From Pseudomonadota bacterium (GTDB lineage Bacteria; Pseudomonadota; Alphaproteobacteria; Rhizobiales; Xanthobacteraceae), in contig JAEWIX010000095.1 of NCBI GenBank assembly GCA_023386885.1, positions 62,001-126,000 on the forward strand: a stretch of DNA of 64,000 nucleotides, written 5' to 3'. The position numbers were made by a program, and so were the translations under genes. Positions 51,695-61,950 of the stretch are shown here, in pieces. Each line of letters starts with the position of its first letter. The first letter of the stretch is position 1. Below the pieces are notes generated by a model, which saw only the letters and a program-made list of their open reading frames with translations, was not told the origin of the DNA and searched no databases.

Positions 51695-53359
51695 ATGTGG
51701 AACCAAGTCTACAATCCGTTCGGCAATGCCGCACTATCAACGATCGCTGCGGCGATACCAGTCATCACGCTGTTGGTGTTGATCGCCAGCGGCAAGGTCA
51801 AGGCTCATATTGCGGCGATTACGGCGCTCATCGTCGCCAACCTGATCGCGATCTTCGTCTTCACGATGCCAGCCAATATGTCGATCCGCGCCTCACTGCT
51901 CGGTGTCGTCGTCGGTTTCTTTCCCATCGGCTGGATCGTTCTCAACGTCATCTTCATGTACCAATTGACGCTGGCGTCGGGCCGATTTGAGACGCTCCAG
52001 CGTGCGATCGGCAGCGTGACTACTGATCGGCGAATTCAGATCCTGCTGATCGCATTCTCATTCGGCGCCTTCTTCGAGGGCGCATCCGGTTTCGGTACTC
52101 CGGTGGCAATTACCGGCGCCATCCTGATCGGATTGGGTTTCTCGCCGCTTGCAGCGTCTGGCCTGTCGCTGATCGCGAACACCGCACCGGTTGCGTACGG
52201 TGCGCTGGGTACGCCGATCCAGGGCCTCGCCTCGGTGACCGGTCTCGATCCCTATCTGCTCGGCGCGATGGTGGGTCGGCAATTGCCGATCTTCTCGCTG
52301 ATCGTGCCGTTCTGGGTGATCTGGGCGTTTGCCGGTTGGAAGGGGATGAAGGAAGTCTGGCCTGCCATTCTAGTCACCGGCGTTTCGTTCGCTATCCCGC
52401 AGTTCCTGATCTCGAACTACATCAACCCATGGATCGTCGATATCGGCGCTTCGCTGATTTCGATGGGCGCCTTGATCCTGTTCCTGCGGGTCTGGCAGCC
52501 CAAGACATTGTGGACGTCACCTGCACTGCGCAGTCACGACATCTCCGCAGATCTCGCCAAGCCGGACAAGAGCACGACGTTGCCCAAGCTGTCCCAAGCG
52601 GAGGTCTGGTCGTCGGTGCTGCCGTGGATCATCGTCTGCGCCGTGCTGCTGATCTGGGGCACCGGCTGGTTCAAGGCGGCGGTCAATCCGATCTTCACTT
52701 GGAACTACGCTGTTCCTGAACTGCATCACATGATCAACAAGGTCGCACCGATCGTCGCCAAGCCGACGCCTGAAGCCGCCGTGTTCTCGTTCCAGTACCT
52801 GTCGTTTACGGGAACCGGCATGCTGATTGCCGCGATCATTTCCGGGTTGGTGATGGGTTTCTCACCGGTCAAGATTCTCTCGGTCTATGGCAAGACCATC
52901 CGGATCTGTGCGGTGTCGCTCATCACGATCTCGGCGATGCTGGCGATCGGTACGCTGACCAGGCTGTCCGGGATCGATGCGACGCTCGGACTGGCCTTCG
53001 CGGCAACGGGAGTGCTTTACCCGTTCTTCGGCACGTTGCTCGGCTGGTTGGGTGTAGCGTTGACCGGTTCGGACACCGCGTCGAACGTGTTGTTCGGCAA
53101 TCTGCAGAGGATCACGTCGGAGCAACTCGGTCTGTCGCCGATCCTGATGAGCGCGGCGAATTCGTCGGGCGGCGTCATGGGCAAGATGATCGATGCGCAA
53201 TCGATCGTCGTGGCTTCGACGGCAACCAACTGGTACGGACATGAGGGCAGCATCTTGCGCTTCGTGTTCAAGCACTCGATCACGCTGGCCTGCCTTGTCG
53301 GCGTGTTGGTGATGTTGCAAGCCTACGTCTACCCGTTCACCGCGATGGTCATCAAATAA
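51695..53359 (+). CDS. lldP: L-lactate/glycolate permease, LldP family
   Basis: A 554-residue proton symporter with about twelve hydrophobic helices. FEGASGFGTPVAITGAILIGLGFSPLAASGLSLIANTAPVAYGALGTPI is the family signature, and SGGVMGKMIDAQSIVVASTATNW is a second. E. coli has two members, LldP for lactate and GlcA for glycolate. Because glcDEF lies 4 kb upstream on the same strand, glycolate is a likely substrate as well as lactate. No lactate dehydrogenase gene is nearby. It starts at ATG 51695 and is ended by a 14-bp terminator. Confidence 0.9.
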   Translation: MWNQVYNPFGNAALSTIAAAIPVITLLVLIASGKVKAHIAAITALIVANLIAIFVFTMPANMSIRASLLGVVVGFFPIGWIVLNVIFMYQLTLASGRFETLQRAIGSVTTDRRIQILLIAFSFGAFFEGASGFGTPVAITGAILIGLGFSPLAASGLSLIANTAPVAYGALGTPIQGLASVTGLDPYLLGAMVGRQLPIFSLIVPFWVIWAFAGWKGMKEVWPAILVTGVSFAIPQFLISNYINPWIVDIGASLISMGALILFLRVWQPKTLWTSPALRSHDISADLAKPDKSTTLPKLSQAEVWSSVLPWIIVCAVLLIWGTGWFKAAVNPIFTWNYAVPELHHMINKVAPIVAKPTPEAAVFSFQYLSFTGTGMLIAAIISGLVMGFSPVKILSVYGKTIRICAVSLITISAMLAIGTLTRLSGIDATLGLAFAATGVLYPFFGTLLGWLGVALTGSDTASNVLFGNLQRITSEQLGLSPILMSAANSSGGVMGKMIDAQSIVVASTATNWYGHEGSILRFVFKHSITLACLVGVLVMLQAYVYPFTAMVIK

Positions 53360-53380
53360 AACGGTGGCATTCAAACAACG

Positions 53381-53416
53381 GAAATCCCCGCAGCTTTCGC
53401 TGCGGGGATTTCTTTT
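53381..53416 (+). terminator. Intrinsic terminator of lldP
   Basis: A perfect 14-bp stem, GAAATCCCCGCAGC (53381-53394) with GCTGCGGGGATTTC (53399-53412), has a TTTC loop and a short T-run after it. Confidence 0.95.
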
Positions 53417-53504
53417 GCGTTGTCGCAGGTTCCGTCGCCGTTGCCCCGACAATGCCGCGACTTGACCGTCTGGCTTCGCCGGTATCTCTATCGGGAAAGG
53501 ATCA

Positions 53505-53927
53505 ATGAGAGGCGATATGTTTGTTACACATCTTAGGATAGTGCTGGCAGTGACGATCATGCTGGCGGCAGGTTGCGGCGTTGTTCCAGCCACAGCGGCA
53601 GAAGAATTTCCATTCGGGCTGGAAATGACGTTGGACGTGTCGCCGCAGCCCGGCTCGAAACGGATTCCAAATCTTGAGATTGGAGATCGTGGCGAGGTGA
53701 GGTTGGAGTTATGGTGCAAAGGCGGGGTTGGCCAGTTCTCTGTTGCCGGCAATACGGTGATCTTCGTGCCGGGCGCGATGGAGAACCGGACCTGCTCACC
53801 GGCGCAGGTGGAAATGGACGATGCCTTGCTGGCAGAACTGGCGGAGGCGACGACCTGGTCACGAAAGGGCGATCACGTGTCCTTCATCGGCCGTACAACG
53901 CTGCGGTTTCATTTGAATACCAACTAG
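53505..53927 (+). CDS. Secreted META/HslJ-like small protein
   Basis: A 140-residue protein with an N-terminal hydrophobic segment ending LAAGCG, a lipobox-like LAAGC, so it is probably a lipoprotein. The mature part (FPFGLEMTLDVSPQPGSKRIPNLEIGDRGEVRLELWCKGGVGQFSVAGNTVIFVPG, ending VSFIGRTTLRFHL) resembles the META (HslJ) fold. Two Cys may form a disulfide. The stop overlaps the convergent flavoprotein stop in CTAG. Confidence 0.6.
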   Translation: MRGDMFVTHLRIVLAVTIMLAAGCGVVPATAAEEFPFGLEMTLDVSPQPGSKRIPNLEIGDRGEVRLELWCKGGVGQFSVAGNTVIFVPGAMENRTCSPAQVEMDDALLAELAEATTWSRKGDHVSFIGRTTLRFHLNTN

Positions 53928-55426
53928 CGTGAAGGTGCAGCGAAAAGTCCTGACGTGTCGTTCTTCTGGGCGTCGCTCAGAATGATATCCGCGCAGGCAC
54001 CAGCGGCCTCGATCACGCCGCTGTAACCGCCGGAGCCAGCGTAGGCCGACGCCAGATAGACCCGAGGCAATGGTGTGCGGGGCGAACCCGGCCCGGTGTT
54101 CGGCGCGAAGCCGTAGACGGCCCCCTGTGGCGCGCCGAGATAATTTTGCACCGAGTGCGCGGTGTTGAACGAAGACGCGACAACCGCATTCTCAAGGCCG
54201 GGAAAGTGCGTATCGAGATGGCGTACAAGCGCAGCCTGCCAGTTCGCCCGCTTGGCGGCGTAACGCGCGGCGGTCGGCTCTCGCCAGTTGTCAATATGAT
54301 CCGGCCCGATGATCGACAGCACGTAAGGCGGCGTGGGAATTCCGGAATCAATGGCGTCGTAGTTGGCGATTGCCAGCGGCGGCATCCGGCCGTCAGGTTC
54401 GTTTGCCATCAGTCGTGTCGTAGCCGGATAATCGGTAAGGCGCATCATCCAGTCCGGCAGCAATTGCGTTGAATAGCTCGTGATGCCGTATTGGCGCGGC
54501 GGTTCAGCTAGCCCCAGGGTCAAGGTGAACAACGAGATCGACGGTTGCCGTTGTGTGTAAGCCTTCGACCAACTCGCGACGGCCGAAGCGGGCAGCATCG
54601 CTGTCACTGCAGTGGGCGCGGCGTTGATCACGATGCGATCGCATGTCACGGTTTGCGGGTTGGTACCGTCACGCGACGTATGCGTGACGCTGACGGGATT
54701 GTCATTGGCTGCGAATGCGAGGCTTGTCGCGGTGCGACGCAGCAGGACGTTGCCGCCGGCGTTTCGGATCGAACGCGCCAGAGCGCTCGACAGGCGCTGA
54801 GAGCCGCCGCGAATGAAACAGCCGCCGCTTTGCAGATATCGCCCCTGAGCCTGTGCAAAGAAACGCCACGGCAACGAGGCCGGATCGTCATGATAGTAAC
54901 AGAGATTGGCGGCCAGAATGCATTTGATGGCTTCGTCATCGCCGAACAGGCCGTCGAGCTTCCGCGCGAGCGATAGCTCGCCACCGACATCCAATTCACT
55001 GGACGTGTGGCGCGAGGCGGCGGATCGCATCTCGTCAACGAGTTGCCGGATGGCGTCGCGATGATGCGGAAACTGTGCCGTTAGCGCGTCGCAAGCATCA
55101 GCAAAGCGGTCGGGAAGCACGAACGGCTGCGGCAAAACGCTTCCGCGCACCTCATAGAAATCCTTAACCGGAATCCACTCGACCGCATCACATACACCGG
55201 CGCGGTCGAGAATGTGATGCTTCGGATCGTTGGGATGGTGCGGGTCACTGGTTTCGTGCAGCGACCCTTCGACGAACAGATCGCCGACCTTGTAACTCGA
55301 CGCGGCGCCGCCGACCGAATTGCCCCGCTCGATCACCAAGACCTTGCAGCCAGCTCGCGCCAGAATTGCGCCGGCGGTCAAACCTCCGAGGCCGGCACCA
55401 ATAATCACGGCATCATACTGCGTCAT
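53924..55426 (-). CDS. CrtI/retinol-saturase-like FAD-dependent oxidoreductase
   Basis: A 500-residue flavoprotein. The dinucleotide-binding motif AVIIGAGLGGLTAGAILARAGCKVLVIERG is at the N-terminus. FVEGSLHETSDPHHPND and a late VYLASAYAGSGGYSGVIEAAG complete the phytoene-desaturase-type pattern. Family members desaturate or saturate carotenoids and retinoids, but no other carotenoid gene lies nearby, so the substrate is unknown. It is convergent with the META-like gene. Confidence 0.8.
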   Translation of the reverse strand: MTQYDAVIIGAGLGGLTAGAILARAGCKVLVIERGNSVGGAASSYKVGDLFVEGSLHETSDPHHPNDPKHHILDRAGVCDAVEWIPVKDFYEVRGSVLPQPFVLPDRFADACDALTAQFPHHRDAIRQLVDEMRSAASRHTSSELDVGGELSLARKLDGLFGDDEAIKCILAANLCYYHDDPASLPWRFFAQAQGRYLQSGGCFIRGGSQRLSSALARSIRNAGGNVLLRRTATSLAFAANDNPVSVTHTSRDGTNPQTVTCDRIVINAAPTAVTAMLPASAVASWSKAYTQRQPSISLFTLTLGLAEPPRQYGITSYSTQLLPDWMMRLTDYPATTRLMANEPDGRMPPLAIANYDAIDSGIPTPPYVLSIIGPDHIDNWREPTAARYAAKRANWQAALVRHLDTHFPGLENAVVASSFNTAHSVQNYLGAPQGAVYGFAPNTGPGSPRTPLPRVYLASAYAGSGGYSGVIEAAGACADIILSDAQKNDTSGLFAAPSR

Positions 55427-55537
55427 CGAATATCCGTATTGCCGACGTCCGCGGCACGTGGGCTCGCTGCGGTCATCGGCGTTGATAGTGCAAGTGAGTG
55501 AGGGATGCCGGGTGGAAGCAGGTGGCGCCTGACCCTG

Positions 55538-56734
55538 CTATTTCCATACCGTGTTTTCCAGGTCCCAGCGTTGCGCCTTGAATTCTTTCGCAAGGGCTTC
55601 GACAATTCCGTATTCGTCGTTCTGGTCGCCTTCGTCGTCATCGGCGCTGGTATCGATCAGATTCAACCTGGGCGGTGTCGATTCGTCGGCGGTGGTGATC
55701 GACGGGCCGCTGATCCAAAGCATCAGATGATCGAACGTGCCTGGGCGATCAGGTGCGATCATGGCATTCAGTTCGATGGTTTCGGTGAGGGCCAGTGTCG
55801 GAAACATCTCGCTTGGTCGCTTGAGCGTGAGAATCAATTTTCCGGTGTCCTCGCTCCATGATGAGGATGCCAGGTTGGCGGACAGCACTTTTGTAGCGAC
55901 GGCCCCGATTGCCGTAGCCAACTTGTCGCGATTGGGCTTGGTGCCATCCTGCCAGTCGGCTGCAGCAAATCGAATCGTACGCTCCATATCGAAAAGCCCG
56001 CTGGTCCATCCGGCTCCGGTGACGCCAGGTTGCGATTTCACTTGCGTGAGCAGGTCGGCGGTGCGCTGCGGGTCGACACTGAGATTGAACGTCATCTGGC
56101 CGCTGCGGAGTGACTCACATGATATTGCCAGGCTGTTAGCTGCGATTCCGACATTCTTGTCCTTGAGGTATTTGAGCACATCGGCAGCATTTTCGAGCTT
56201 GACCTTGACCGCAACGGCTTCCGGCGAGACCAGCGTGAAATCCTTGGGCGCGGCGACGATGCCGTCGTCGTTGGTCTGATTTTCCTGGAATTCCCTCTCG
56301 CTGAGATCAGCGTTGTCGGTCGAGACAACATTGGTGACGGTTTGCCCGACGCGGATCTGGCCCTTGAATTCGAAAGTATCGCCGGTCGGCTTGCGTGTGA
56401 GGTTGATCGATACGGGCAACTTGTCGCCGAGGCTTTGCGTCGTCCCGGACATGGTCTGGCCGTTGACGGCGAGGTTGGCGACAAAGCGGTCCTTGCGGTC
56501 GGAGCCTTTCGCGGCCGGGTAGCAGACATCGAGCACCGCGGAGGTGACGGTCTTGCCCTGATAATTCTCTTTGAGGATCACATCCGCGTTGCCGTCCATC
56601 AGACCATCGATGGACGTGAAATAGCGAGTCTCATTGGTCGATGCCGGCAGCTTGGCGTTGGTCTTGTTCTGAGCCAATGCAGGTCCGGCGGCCGCTATCG
56701 TCAAGCCGATCAGACAAGCGGAAAATACGCGCAT
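55538..56734 (-). CDS. Secreted protein of unknown function (398 aa)
   Basis: A signal peptide (MRVFSACLIGLTIAAAGPALA) is followed by a long, soluble, beta-rich sequence with no hydrophobic helix. Stretches such as VTSAVLDVCYPAAKGSDRKDRF and GLFDMERTIRFAAADWQDG give no family I recognise. The C-terminus is acidic (SADDDEGDQNDEYG). I chose ATG 56734 for the signal peptide. The upstream region carries a degenerate 44-bp repeat and a 19-bp duplication. It is probably periplasmic. Confidence 0.7.
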   Translation of the reverse strand: MRVFSACLIGLTIAAAGPALAQNKTNAKLPASTNETRYFTSIDGLMDGNADVILKENYQGKTVTSAVLDVCYPAAKGSDRKDRFVANLAVNGQTMSGTTQSLGDKLPVSINLTRKPTGDTFEFKGQIRVGQTVTNVVSTDNADLSEREFQENQTNDDGIVAAPKDFTLVSPEAVAVKVKLENAADVLKYLKDKNVGIAANSLAISCESLRSGQMTFNLSVDPQRTADLLTQVKSQPGVTGAGWTSGLFDMERTIRFAAADWQDGTKPNRDKLATAIGAVATKVLSANLASSSWSEDTGKLILTLKRPSEMFPTLALTETIELNAMIAPDRPGTFDHLMLWISGPSITTADESTPPRLNLIDTSADDDEGDQNDEYGIVEALAKEFKAQRWDLENTVWK

Positions 56735-56773
56735 GCGAATGTCTCTCGTGGAGTGAACGCGGCGGAGCTTATA

Positions 56774-56834
56774 GGGTTTTCGGGCGAAGTGGAAATCGGG
56801 CATCCGGAATCAGAACGGGCATCCGGAATCAGAA
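56774..56834. repeat. Degenerate GGTTTTCGGGCGAAGTGG repeat with a 19-bp tandem duplication
   Basis: The left part (56774-56800) matches the left half of the 44-bp repeats at 18027 and 45262. The right part is an exact tandem duplication of CGGGCATCCGGAATCAGAA (56797-56815 and 56816-56834). It lies 40-100 bases before the secreted-protein start. Confidence 0.7.
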
Positions 56835-56899
56835 TCGAGTCTGCGCGTCTGCGTTTCCTGCACATGCGGCGGATATCCGTACTTGGATTGATGGATAAA

Positions 56900-56926
56900 G
56901 CAAAAGGCCGCCCGAGGGCGGCCTTC
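56900..56926 (-). terminator. Intrinsic terminator of groEL
   Basis: AAGGCCGCCC (56904-56913) pairs with GGGCGGCCTT (56916-56925). On the minus strand it is followed by TTTTGCTTT. It lies 37 bases after the groEL stop. Confidence 0.9.
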
Positions 56927-56961
56927 GCGTTTTGTAGAGAGATGGTCGGAAACAGGCGAGA

Positions 56962-58614
<1,653 letters not shown>

Positions 58615-58665
58615 AGATGACTCCTGAATAGAATGAAATGGTCGCCGCGCTGCTTTCCGCGTCGT

Positions 58666-58745
58666 TGTCGGGCTTGACCCGGCAATCCATCGTTTTTGCC
58701 ATCGCTTTTGCAAGATGGATGCCCGGATCAGGTCCGGGCATGACG
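58666..58745. repeat. Palindromic repeat between groES and groEL (GTCATGCCCGGA family)
   Basis: The outer ATCCATC (58685-58691) and GATGGAT (58714-58720) arms enclose a spacer. Flanking hairpins are CGGG-CTTGA-CCCGG (left) and CCCGGA-TCAGG-TCCGGG (right), the latter ending GGGCATGACG. It is the known-type rhizobial intergenic palindrome and sits within the groESL transcript. Confidence 0.8.
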
Positions 58746-58782
58746 CATCAAATTGCGGCTCGGTGAATTTGGATGAAGGTGG

Positions 58783-59079
58783 TTAGCCCACCACGCCCAT
58801 GATGTCGGATTCCTTCATGATCAGCAGATCCTCGCCATCGAGCTTGATCTCGGTGCCGGACCACTTGCCGAACAGCACGCGGTCGCCGACCTTGATGTCG
58901 ATCGGGATCAGCTTGCCGGCCTCGTCGCGGCCGCCGGGGCCGACCGCTACCACCTGGCCCTCGGAGGGCTTTTCCTTGGCGCTATCCGGGATAATGATGC
59001 CGCCCTTGGTTTTTTCTTCGGCGTCGATACGCTTCACCACGACACGGTCATGCAGTGGACGAAATTTGGTTTTAGCCAT
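58783..59079 (-). CDS. groES: GroES co-chaperonin (Hsp10)
   Basis: A 98-residue protein: FRPLHDRVVVKRIDAEEKTKGGIIIPDSAKEKPSEG contains the mobile loop, and GDRVLFGKWSGTEIKLDGEDLLIMKESDIMG ends the barrel. It caps GroEL. AAAGGAAC precedes the start at 59079. A long leader of ~120 bases holds a CIRCE element and a good promoter. Confidence 0.98.
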   Translation of the reverse strand: MAKTKFRPLHDRVVVKRIDAEEKTKGGIIIPDSAKEKPSEGQVVAVGPGGRDEAGKLIPIDIKVGDRVLFGKWSGTEIKLDGEDLLIMKESDIMGVVG

Positions 59080-59174
59080 GACGTTCCTTTGAGGTTCGGT
59101 TACGGTCTGAATCGCCTGTAAATGCGTGGATGCGGTGCCGGGATGCGGTTGTCACCGGATCGGCGTGCCGCGTT

Positions 59175-59201
59175 TTGGCAATCGGAAGCCGAGAGTGCCA
59201 A
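59175..59201 (-). promoter_or_regulatory. CIRCE element of groESL (HrcA operator)
   Basis: Read on the minus strand: TTGGCACTC-N9-GATTGCCAA, the CIRCE form TTAGCACTC-N9-GAGTGCTAA with three departures (two of them paired) and the exact 9-base spacer. It lies directly after the predicted start point of transcription, so HrcA repression of this groESL copy is expected. hrcA is not in the window. Confidence 0.88.
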
Positions 59202-59210
59202 TCAAGGGTC

Positions 59211-59239
59211 GAAATATGGGCTACCGCTGGTCCTGTCAA
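59211..59239 (-). promoter_or_regulatory. groESL promoter, sigma-70 with RpoH-like features
   Basis: On the minus strand TTGACA (59239-59234) is followed after 17 bases by TATTTC (59216-59211). The same stretch reads CTTG-N17-CCATAT, close to the RpoH consensus. The start point would be near 59204, at the edge of the CIRCE. Confidence 0.75.
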
Positions 59240-59388
59240 GCAAGGGCTTAAGGCCTTGGTGAGACGAATCGCGGATGGTGAAGAAACCCGGCAATAACCA
59301 TGATGTTGTCGGTGGTCGTAACGTTGCTCCGGCAGGACGGGCGGGTTGTCCGGGACATTCGGCGAGAATACGATCTCGCTCGGGGGAT

Positions 59389-59901
59389 ATGATGGTCGAT
59401 ACGAAATTTCGTCACGGGCGCAAGCTGCTCAATGCCGGTCTGGTGTCGCTTTTTGCGGTCTTCCTTGCAGGGTGTGAGACGTTTGGAACCTCGCAGCCCG
59501 CCGCTGTACCCGAGCCGGCCGCGCCGCCGGAAATTCCCTCCACCATTCGGCCGAGCGAACTGGTCGGCCGCTGGGGCCTCGCCTCCTACCAGAATCCGAA
59601 CGACCGGGCGCGCACCGAAGCGGCCGCCAAAGGCCAGTGCAAGAATCCTTACGTGATCGGCCAAGGCGCTAATGGCGGCGTCATCATGCACCTCGCCGAC
59701 GAGGCAACGCCGCAGGAACTGCGGCTCAAGGGCAGCCAGAGCGGCAAGAACTACATCGGGCCGGAAGGCCCGGCGGGCGGCGAGAAGGACCGCGAGATCA
59801 TTTCGTTCGATGGCCGCGTGCTGGTCACCCGGTTCCTCGACAAGGATGCCGGCACCCGCTACGGCAACATGGTCTATGTCCGTTGCGCGCCGCACGCCTG
59901 A
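59389..59901 (+). CDS. Predicted outer-membrane lipoprotein (170 aa)
   Basis: GGGGGA at 59382-59387 precedes ATG 59389 (59392 also possible). The signal ends FAVFLAGCETFG with a good lipobox (LAGC). A Pro/Ala linker (AAVPEPAAPPEIPSTI) leads to a compact domain (ELVGRWGLASYQNPNDRARTEAAAKGQCKNPYVIGQGANGGVIMHLADEA). The mature domain has a conserved look in rhizobia but no function known to me. It is divergent from groES. Confidence 0.75.
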   Translation: MMVDTKFRHGRKLLNAGLVSLFAVFLAGCETFGTSQPAAVPEPAAPPEIPSTIRPSELVGRWGLASYQNPNDRARTEAAAKGQCKNPYVIGQGANGGVIMHLADEATPQELRLKGSQSGKNYIGPEGPAGGEKDREIISFDGRVLVTRFLDKDAGTRYGNMVYVRCAPHA

Positions 59902-59953
59902 TCCGACGGGCGAAATGTCTTGCTCTGAAAACGTGATGTGATGGCTTGATCTG

Positions 59954-61156
59954 ATGGCTTGGCCTCGCGATCTGATTGCTGGGCCGGGCCGCGCCGTCAC
60001 TGTTCTCTCGTTTACCCAGATATTGGGCTGGGGAATCCTGATCTATCCGCCGGTGCTGATGATGCCGCTGATCGCGGCCGAGCGCGGCTGGTCGCTGGCC
60101 TTTTGCATGAGCGGACTGTCTGTCGCGTTGGCGACATCGGGGCTGCTGTCGCCGACCTCCTGCGGTCTGATCGATCGCTACGGCGGCAACGTGGTCATGT
60201 CGCTCGGCGCGCTGACCGGAATGGCGGGAATGATCGGGCTCGCGTTCGCCGATCATTGGCAGGTCTACCTGCTGTGCTGGCTGCTGATCGGCGCGGCAAT
60301 GTCGTCGACGCTTTACGATCCCGCCTTCACCACGCTGACGCGGATTTTTGGCGCCTCCGCTAGGCGCCAGATCACCTTCGTGACGTTTGCAGGTGGCTTC
60401 GCATCGACTGTGGGGTGGCCGGCGACACACGTCCTCCTCGCGCACTTCGGATGGCGCGGCACCTATATCGTGTTTGCGATTGTGCTCGGGCTGGTGATCG
60501 CGCCGCTGCATGCGTTTGCCTTGCCGCGCGCTGTGCCAAATGCTCCGCTGCCGGCGCAGGGAAGCGCGGCTCCCGCATCGGGAAAATTTATGTCGCCGCA
60601 CGGCTGGCCATTTCTTCTGTTGGCGGCGGCCTTCGCGTGCCATGCATTCCTGCTTTCGGGCGTTACCTCGAACCTGCTGGCGATGCTGACGCGCGGTGGT
60701 ATCGATTCCGCGACGGTGGTGGTGATCGGTGCGCTGTTCGGCCCGGCGCAGGTGATGGCGCGGCTCGGCGACTTTACCTTCGCCAGCAAGACCAGTCCGC
60801 TGTGGGTCGCGCGAGCCGCGATGATCTGCATGGTGATCGCGTTCACGGCGCTGGCGTTGGCCGGAGTATCCGTTGTCGTTGCCGGACTGTTCTGCATCCT
60901 GTTCGGCGCGGCCAACGGCGTCATGACGATCGCGCGCGGCGCCGTTCCGCTGGCGATGTTCGGCCCCGCCGGATACGGCCGAGTGATCGGGCGCATCGCG
61001 CGGCCGGCGTTGCTCTTGCAGGCGTCGGCGCCGTTCGCCGTTGCGGCGGTGGCCGAGCGCTTGTCGGATGGAACGGTTCTGGAACTCGGAGCCATCGGCG
61101 CGGTGGTCGCGCTCGGTTGTTTGCTGGCGCTCCGGCTGCCGCGAGCGCCAACGTAA
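59954..61156 (+). CDS. Major facilitator superfamily transporter
   Basis: A 400-residue membrane protein with about twelve helices. FTQILGWGILIYPPVLMMPLIAAERGWSLAF opens the first, and CGLIDRYGGNVVMSLGAL holds the loop 2-3 motif region (GxxxDRxGG type). MFS members of this kind resemble the BcsA/oxalate:formate-like and putative efflux groups. The substrate cannot be given. It is convergent with the CheZ-like gene, 35 bases apart. Confidence 0.85.
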   Translation: MAWPRDLIAGPGRAVTVLSFTQILGWGILIYPPVLMMPLIAAERGWSLAFCMSGLSVALATSGLLSPTSCGLIDRYGGNVVMSLGALTGMAGMIGLAFADHWQVYLLCWLLIGAAMSSTLYDPAFTTLTRIFGASARRQITFVTFAGGFASTVGWPATHVLLAHFGWRGTYIVFAIVLGLVIAPLHAFALPRAVPNAPLPAQGSAAPASGKFMSPHGWPFLLLAAAFACHAFLLSGVTSNLLAMLTRGGIDSATVVVIGALFGPAQVMARLGDFTFASKTSPLWVARAAMICMVIAFTALALAGVSVVVAGLFCILFGAANGVMTIARGAVPLAMFGPAGYGRVIGRIARPALLLQASAPFAVAAVAERLSDGTVLELGAIGAVVALGCLLALRLPRAPT

Positions 61157-61191
61157 CGGCGGATCAAGTCCGCCCTAGCACCTCGCGACTA

Positions 61192-61950
61192 TCAACCGAA
61201 CATCGCATCGATGTCATCCTGCGAGGCGTGATCGGTCTCACCCTCGCTCTTCGGTCCGTTGAGCAGGCGTGCGTCGCCGACGCGATCGTCGATCGCGGTC
61301 GGTGCATGTGCCTTGATGGCGTCGACGCCACCCCAGATATCCATCATGACATTGATGTGATGCTCGATGAATTTCATCGTGTTCATCACCTTGCTGATGC
61401 GTTGTCCGGTCAAGTCCTGAAAATTGCAGGCCTCGAAAATGGCGACGACCCGATCCTGGATTTCCTCGCTGAGGCGGTGCTGCTGGTCGAGCGAGGTGAC
61501 GGCGGCAAGCGCCGCGGCGGACTGATCGATCGCCTCGGCGGCTTCCAGAATCTGTTGCGTCGCTTCTTCGGTGCCGCCGACAACGGCGCCGAGTTCGCCC
61601 GTCACCTTCGCCATCTCGGCGCCGCTGAAGCTCTTGCCGTGAAGCACGGCGATTTCCTGCTTGGTGCGGTTGATGGCGTCGTAGATCAGGTCGAGTTCGA
61701 TCTTCAGTTTCTCGCACTGCTCGATCTGGGCGCGATAGGTTTGGAGCAGAAGGTGCGCCTCGCTGGCCTGCCGTGACGCATCTTCGTCATGCGGGATGTC
61801 GATCCGGTTCGGCTTGGCCATCTGGTCGCGGATCGCGCGTAACTCCGCCATGATCTGGCTATGCGTCGGAATGGCGTCGTTGCTCGCCTGTTCCGGAAGC
61901 GGCGTGCCGCCGACAATATCTTCAATGCGAAAGCGCTTGCGCTGAACCAT
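61192..61950 (-). CDS. cheZ: CheZ-like chemotaxis response-regulator phosphatase
   Basis: A 252-residue, mostly helical protein. The long central helices (~60-200) hold EACNFQDLTGQRISKVMNTMKFIEHHIN, with D179 and Q183 in the DLTGQ motif that positions water for CheY-P hydrolysis in CheZ. The C-terminus DHASQDDIDAMFG resembles the LSQDEIDALL CheY-binding motif at the FliM N-terminus, so it may bind a CheY. Start ATG 61950 (MVQRKRF). It is an orphan, with no che or fli genes near. Confidence 0.82.
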   Translation of the reverse strand: MVQRKRFRIEDIVGGTPLPEQASNDAIPTHSQIMAELRAIRDQMAKPNRIDIPHDEDASRQASEAHLLLQTYRAQIEQCEKLKIELDLIYDAINRTKQEIAVLHGKSFSGAEMAKVTGELGAVVGGTEEATQQILEAAEAIDQSAAALAAVTSLDQQHRLSEEIQDRVVAIFEACNFQDLTGQRISKVMNTMKFIEHHINVMMDIWGGVDAIKAHAPTAIDDRVGDARLLNGPKSEGETDHASQDDIDAMFG

